Assembly (NCBI GenBank): GCA_003254885.1
Contig: QANT01008891.1
Location: forward strand, 30,907 to 94,906
Length of the DNA stretch: 64,000 nucleotides
Source: Purshia tridentata
Taxonomy: Eukaryota > Streptophyta > Magnoliopsida > Rosales > Rosaceae
Direction: 5' to 3'
The translations under genes were made by a program, and so were the position numbers. Below are positions 59,278-64,000 of this stretch, piece after piece. Each line of letters begins with the position of its first letter. The stretch's first letter is position 1. The notes under the pieces were generated by a model. That model did no database searches. It worked only from the letters and a program-made list of their open reading frames with translations, and had not been told where the DNA came from.

Positions 59278-61556
59278 TTAATACAGGGGCGGTGATAATG
59301 GGAACTAAGCGAATTGTCGTTAGGAGCAAATGTAAAAAATGTAATATTGGATTGTGAGAAACCAAAGAACAATCTCACCGCTAAACGATGACAAAGTCAC
59401 TGTTTTGGGTATGCCTGGAGATTGTAGAATACCCACAAGAAAGCTTGGACGTTGTTAAAATAGCTTGAGAGAAAGAGAGAAGGAGAGAGAGAGGAAGAGA
59501 TTCGTCGGGAAGATGCGGAGATGCCGAGTGCCAATGGAGTTTAATGGGCCTCAGTGTTGCGAGTCTGGCACGTTTTTGTGGGAGAGTGACTTGTGAAGAT
59601 ATTTTCAAGGTGCTTGACATTTATGGCTTTTGGAAAAATCCAAGAATATGATATTTTTAACAATTTCATAAAGAAGTATTATTAAAGGACTTTTGAGTTT
59701 TGTCTATGTGTCGCACTATTGTACCATGCATTAAAAATATTTGACCAAAAATATTTAAATAAATTATATTCATTAAATATGTTGATAACAAAATAGCAAA
59801 TTTACATAGTAGTGTCACTCGATCTATTACTAATAAGTAAGATACTAATCAAATTTTTTTATTAAGGAAAATGATAATCAAATTTGGGTGTAAAGGAGAT
59901 AATTTTATTATTTTTCCAATTGAAATATGTGTTTGCTCGATTTGGATCCTCTCCTGAATTAGAGGAGACAATTTTACTTGTGTCGTCGTCTTATTAATCA
60001 TGTGTTTGTTGGATTTAAATTTTTTACTAAGCACTTTAAATAGAATATTAAGTATCTTTTATAACATCTGATGATTTACACTGATTCAGAACTATCACTA
60101 ATCAAAATAATTATAAAAATAAAAAGACGAAAAAACTTTTAAAGCATAAGACCAACTACAGACGTAACCCCACTCACGCCGCCTCTCTCTTTTGGCAAGG
60201 TTAGAAGATTAAGGTGTTGAGTAGAATATCCAAATCTCTATTTGCTTCACCTCCAAAGAAGTGTCTTCATAATTAATATGGTCTCATACCGATGTTGTTA
60301 TTAATTTAACCCCTTAAATCTCAAAAGAAGGTAAATAAACCTACCTATAAATGAAGTTTTATTTTAAAAAAATCGGTATTATTAATAGTAGATCATCCAA
60401 CATATATTATACATTTTTTAAGTAGGATTAGTTTCATCCGCACACATAACTTGAATGAAGCGTCAGAAAGGGCAACATAAAGGACTTATATCAAATTTTC
60501 TTATTTTCTCTGTGGCCGACAGTGGTTCTTTATTTGTCAAGCTAACCAATAATAATAAGAAAGGGAAACTTCATAAAAAGGTCACTAATGTGACGCCTAC
60601 AAATTTTGAATCCTATTTTGGAAGGGTAACAACTCTGACCCTTTTAAACTGTAAAAGGACACCTAATTATTCAAATAGTGAAATATGTCAAGAATAGATT
60701 CCAGCTGTGGAGTATTTATAGTGAAATAAGAAGGATGCAAATTATTAATATCGAGACCATTTAGAGAAATCCAGCACATGATCAGGTAAGATGGTTGGCG
60801 TGTCAAATGCTGAGGCTGCCGACTAACTGCTGTGCCAGGCAATATAGCCCACATTCATGTTAACCAAATTATGGGCCCAAATTTGTGTATAAAACACCAT
60901 AACTGGAGGATTAGGTCTTCAAAGTTGAAACCCTTTTGGGGTTTATATATGGTAAAAAAAAGCCCAAAGTTTGTGGCTGTCTCTAAATTCATGGGCTAGT
61001 GTAGGATTGCTAGGCCCAGATTGATTGTTGCTTAGTTGGGCCCTGTTTTGTGTCTTCTTGATCTTGGGCCCACAAAGTACCCAAAAAGAAGGCTAAAAGT
61101 TCATTTATACATAGATGGATCGAGTACAAGCATGGCATGGATAGCTATGTTTGTATGATTAAAGGTGAATATGTTAATTTGACATTGGAATGTTGGAATT
61201 GGATGGTCATTGGTGAAGGAAGGTGTAGTGTATGCTGATGTTGGTGGGATGGTCCTGCTTACACAAGCAATTTGGTTAAACCTCATTAAGCAATTGCACT
61301 TTCACCCTCCAAAACATGTTTGACCGCCAACCTTGTATTATGTTGACAACAAAACTTTATTCATTTGCCTAACAACCTAACACTTCCTTTTGTTTGACAT
61401 CTTTGTAGAAAAAATAAGCAAAGCAAAATAAATCAGTTACAAACCTTTTAGGCTTATGAGTTATGATAGTTGATCCAATTCCAAATTTGTGTTTTCAAAT
61501 TTATATCTCAAATAACGTAATAGGGATCCCTAGTCTCCCCTATAGACGCAACCCCT

Positions 61557-61568
61557 TATATATATAAA
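61557..61568 (+). promoter_or_regulatory. Possible TATA box of the DUF4228 gene
   Basis: TATATATATAAA lies about 600 bp upstream of the ATG at 62169. A long leader would follow, including the CTTCC tract. Confidence 0.35.
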
Positions 61569-61995
61569 ACACAGCCTTACAGGTGTTTTTGCACATCTAA
61601 CACGTCTGCAACCAAAACCAAACCATAATCATGTTTTGATTGCTTCCCACTTTCTTCACCAGTCACCACCCTCATCTAGCTTCTTCGATCACCTTCACTA
61701 CCAAAATCTTAATCTACTCTACCTTATAATATAATACGTTACACGTACACATATTATATATAACCACCACCCTCCTCTTTTCATCTGTTACTCAAGCTAT
61801 GATATTTCTCATATTAATTTCCAGTTCACGTTTCTGAAAACTCAGATTTATAATTCATTTTGGTCTCTTGTGTTTGTCACATCGATCCTTCATTTGATTC
61901 TTGACGTGTGCGTCGGTGAACGTGAAAATTAAGACCCTCCGTCAGATTTCATTTATTGAGAAAACTGAGAGAGAGGGAGACAGAGGAGAGGACCT

Positions 61996-62016
61996 TCCCT
62001 TCCCTTCCCTTCCCTA
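61996..62016. repeat. CTTCC pentamer repeat
   Basis: Four tandem CTTCC-type units about 150 bp upstream of the DUF4228 ATG, within its likely leader. Confidence 0.85.
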
Positions 62017-62168
62017 AATAATAGGGACCGCAAATCCCAAAACTCCCCCACGTCACATCACATCAGGTCCACTATTAAACCTCCATTACAAAAATCAACA
62101 TAAGGGTGGTTTCCGAAACTTGTAATTAATCAAAAAACTTCACCAAAGTTGAACTCCAGAGAGCTCCC

Positions 62169-63932
62169 ATGGGCAACTGTCAGGCGGCGGAGGCAGCGAC
62201 GGTGCTCATTCACCACCCAGACAACAAGATCCAGAGGATTTACTGGTCGGTCAGCGCTCACGAAATCATGACGTCAAACCCCGGTCACTACGTGGCACTT
62301 GTCACCACCTCCCCGACCCTCAAGTCCGACAATGGCGCCCCATTGAAGCAGCTCAAGCTTCTCAGACCCGACGACACTCTGCTCATCGGCCAGGTCTATC
62401 GCCTTATCACTTTCGAAGGTACGTACCCACTTCTTAATTAATTTCTTGGTTTTGGCTTTTTAGTTTTTAGTGACGACTTTGGCCTTTGCAGATGTGTTGA
62501 AGGAGTTCGCTGCTAAAAAGTCTTTGAAGCTGGGGAAGTTGCTGAGGGATAGAGGCGGGGTCAGCCTGGAACTCAGGAAGAGAGACTTGGGTGGTCCGAG
62601 TCCGAGTTCGGATCCGAATTTCAGGTCCGACAACCACAACTCCTACAAGGTACGTACTACGCATTCGCAGTTATAACTTTGTAGACCATTGTAAAACCCT
62701 TGTTTTTGCAATCACTGCAAATTAGATGAACTTGTGAGGTTATTTTCGTCATTCAAATTAATCTTGGATATCAAGCACTTTGTAGAATCTTTGTTAGTGC
62801 GGGGTAAGGGGTTGTGGCGTTATTGGAGAGAGAGAGTGACAGGGGTATCTTCCTTTTATTTGTCACTTCCTCTTACGGTCCAAAGGGTTAATTATAATGT
62901 TATATGAAGTTTTGTTTTGTTTTTTTTTTTGGTACAAAGGGAGGGCCTAAGCCCAATGTTATATGCATTTTTTAGTTTACCAGAAAGATATATGTATGGA
63001 TTTTTTATATTTACCCCAAAAGATATATGGGTTTCAAAGGGAATTAATTAACATCTAGAGAGGTCAGAAATGGTGATTTTTTGTGTCTGAGTGGTGAATT
63101 AACTAAATTATGATAATTATCGTATGTAGTTCGAAGAATCTGAATTTATACTTTAACCCACGGATATCGAGGGACGTGGGTTTTTCTGGTTACACGTTTT
63201 AGTTTTGTCAGATAAAAAAATATGCAAGAATCTTGCACAGTCAGAAGTTTCCATCAGGAAAAATTAAAAGAAAAAAAAATGTAACATCATACTATCATAG
63301 CATGAATGGGGTTGTAGGGTGTGGTTAAGCTAGCATGACTGAGTGGGCAGTTGCTTGATTGACTTGTTAGCCATATCACATGTGAACCTGCAAACATCTT
63401 TTATAATAGAAATGAATTTTGTTCTGTTTTGAATTTGACATATAATTTCACATTTCTGGATGATGATGATGATGATAGTGGTCATTCTTGATCCATACCA
63501 TGCATCACGCATGCATGGGTAGACTTTAAAGTTTTTGTTGACATTGGATGGCCATATTTTTTGACAATAAAATGTGATGCCCACTGTGGAGATGATTTGA
63601 AGATGCTTGCACCAACCATGCAATTAATTTAATTGATCGAGTACCTGCTAATTAACTTGTGGGCCATCAGAAAAAGTTAGGCTAGCACATGCATGTTTTC
63701 AATTTGAGTAATGTTAGAAGGATCATGTTGATCTAATCACGGTCCAGATTAATTGTCATATCATATTGCCTTAAATATGTGGTCCTTTTCGCAATATCTT
63801 CCTTTTTAGTTTGTTGAAGGGTTTTTCTAATTAAGGTACAATAAAATTGTTGAAGGCTTCCATTCTAGTGGTCGGATGTATTTAGTTATGCACTTATTCA
63901 AGGACAGGCTTCCATTCTAGGCTTCCTAATTA

Positions 63933-63966
<34 letters not shown>

Positions 63967-64000
63967 CAAACTAATGCTTTTCTTGGAAGTCAATTATAGC
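62169..64000 (+). CDS. DUF4228 (PADRE) protein, partial: first two exons
   Basis: Exons 62169-62418 and 62492-62649 give 136 residues. The second donor, GTACGT, follows YK, and no convincing further exon occurs before the window ends, so the 3' end is missing. The start MGNCQAAEAATVLIHHPD carries an N-terminal Gly and Cys4, which fit N-myristoylation and palmitoylation and membrane attachment (inference). The DUF4228 core is visible in KIQRIYWSVSAHEIMTSNPGHYVALV, LKLLRPDDTLLIGQVYRLITFE and, after the first intron, DVLKEFAAKKSLKLGKLL. The domain is linked to plant pathogen and stress responses. Members resembling At4g37240 and At2g23690 are my best match from memory. Confidence 0.8.
63936..64000. 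repeat. (AT)n microsatellite at the window edge
   Basis: A run of AT at 63936-63964 in the unfinished intron of the DUF4228 gene. The 15-bp word AGGCTTCCATTCTAG occurs twice just upstream (63854 and 63906). Confidence 0.85.

Larger units (their letters stand above)
58873..62168. other. Divergent spacer between HHP4-like and DUF4228 genes
   Basis: The left 400 bp is the HHP4-like leader and core promoter. The right 600 bp holds the DUF4228 promoter and leader. The middle, about 59650-61500, is AT-rich with no gene recognised. Confidence 0.45.

Noticed and set aside
1-64000. CRISPR arrays, viral insertions, LTR retrotransposons with coding regions
   Set aside because: No regularly spaced repeats, no reverse transcriptase, integrase or coat-like frames were seen.

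Overview
The window is plant nuclear DNA from a eudicot. Genes are split by GT-AG introns, spacers are AT-rich and full of microsatellites, and every recognisable product is a plant family protein. The species cannot be read from the sequence. There is no operon, CRISPR array, phage or viral gene.

I support 13 protein genes and one tRNA. In order they are: a 54-residue single-pass membrane protein (+, 448-2678); a PHLOEM PROTEIN 2-LIKE A10-type protein (-, 4300-5592); a four-ACT-domain ACR1-like protein (+, 10019-13437); a BSD-domain protein (-, 15133-17142); a plastid EngB/YihA-type GTPase whose first exon is broken by a 121-bp tandem duplication (+, 19420-22210); a VQ-motif protein (-, 23345-23923); a PUB30/31-type U-box E3 ligase (-, 30536-31885); an uncharacterised 159-residue protein (+, 41430-41909); a serine carboxypeptidase-like protein with 14 exons (+, 43717-47045); a second uncharacterised 159-residue protein, Lys/Arg-rich (+, 47492-48155); two tandem intronless GT34 glycosyltransferases (-, 49987-51297 and 53122-54417); tRNA-Thr(AGT) (+, 55523-55596); an HHP4-type heptahelical PAQR protein (-, 56047-58872); and the first two exons of a DUF4228/PADRE protein (+, 62169 onward).

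Spacers hold non-autonomous DNA transposons: a 607-bp element flanked by TAA, a 1036-bp hAT-type element with an exact 8-bp target duplication, and a 418-bp fold-back element. They also hold several imperfect tandem duplications (184 bp, 211 bp, 121 bp and a 20-bp repeat meeting at an N). Two single-N positions and these duplications raise the possibility of unmerged overlaps between haplotypes in a heterozygous assembly.

The genes do not form one pathway, but their order is informative. From memory, ACR1, BSD and PUB31 lie together in Arabidopsis (At5g65890 to At5g65920), and EngB, VQ, GT34, SCPL and HHP4 match At2g22870 to At2g23010 and At4g37680 to At4g37710. The window appears to preserve an ancestral gene order later split and thinned in Arabidopsis. 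I found no convincing undescribed multi-gene system. The best leads are the EngB duplication, the altered SCPL active-site loop and the small conserved proteins of unknown function.
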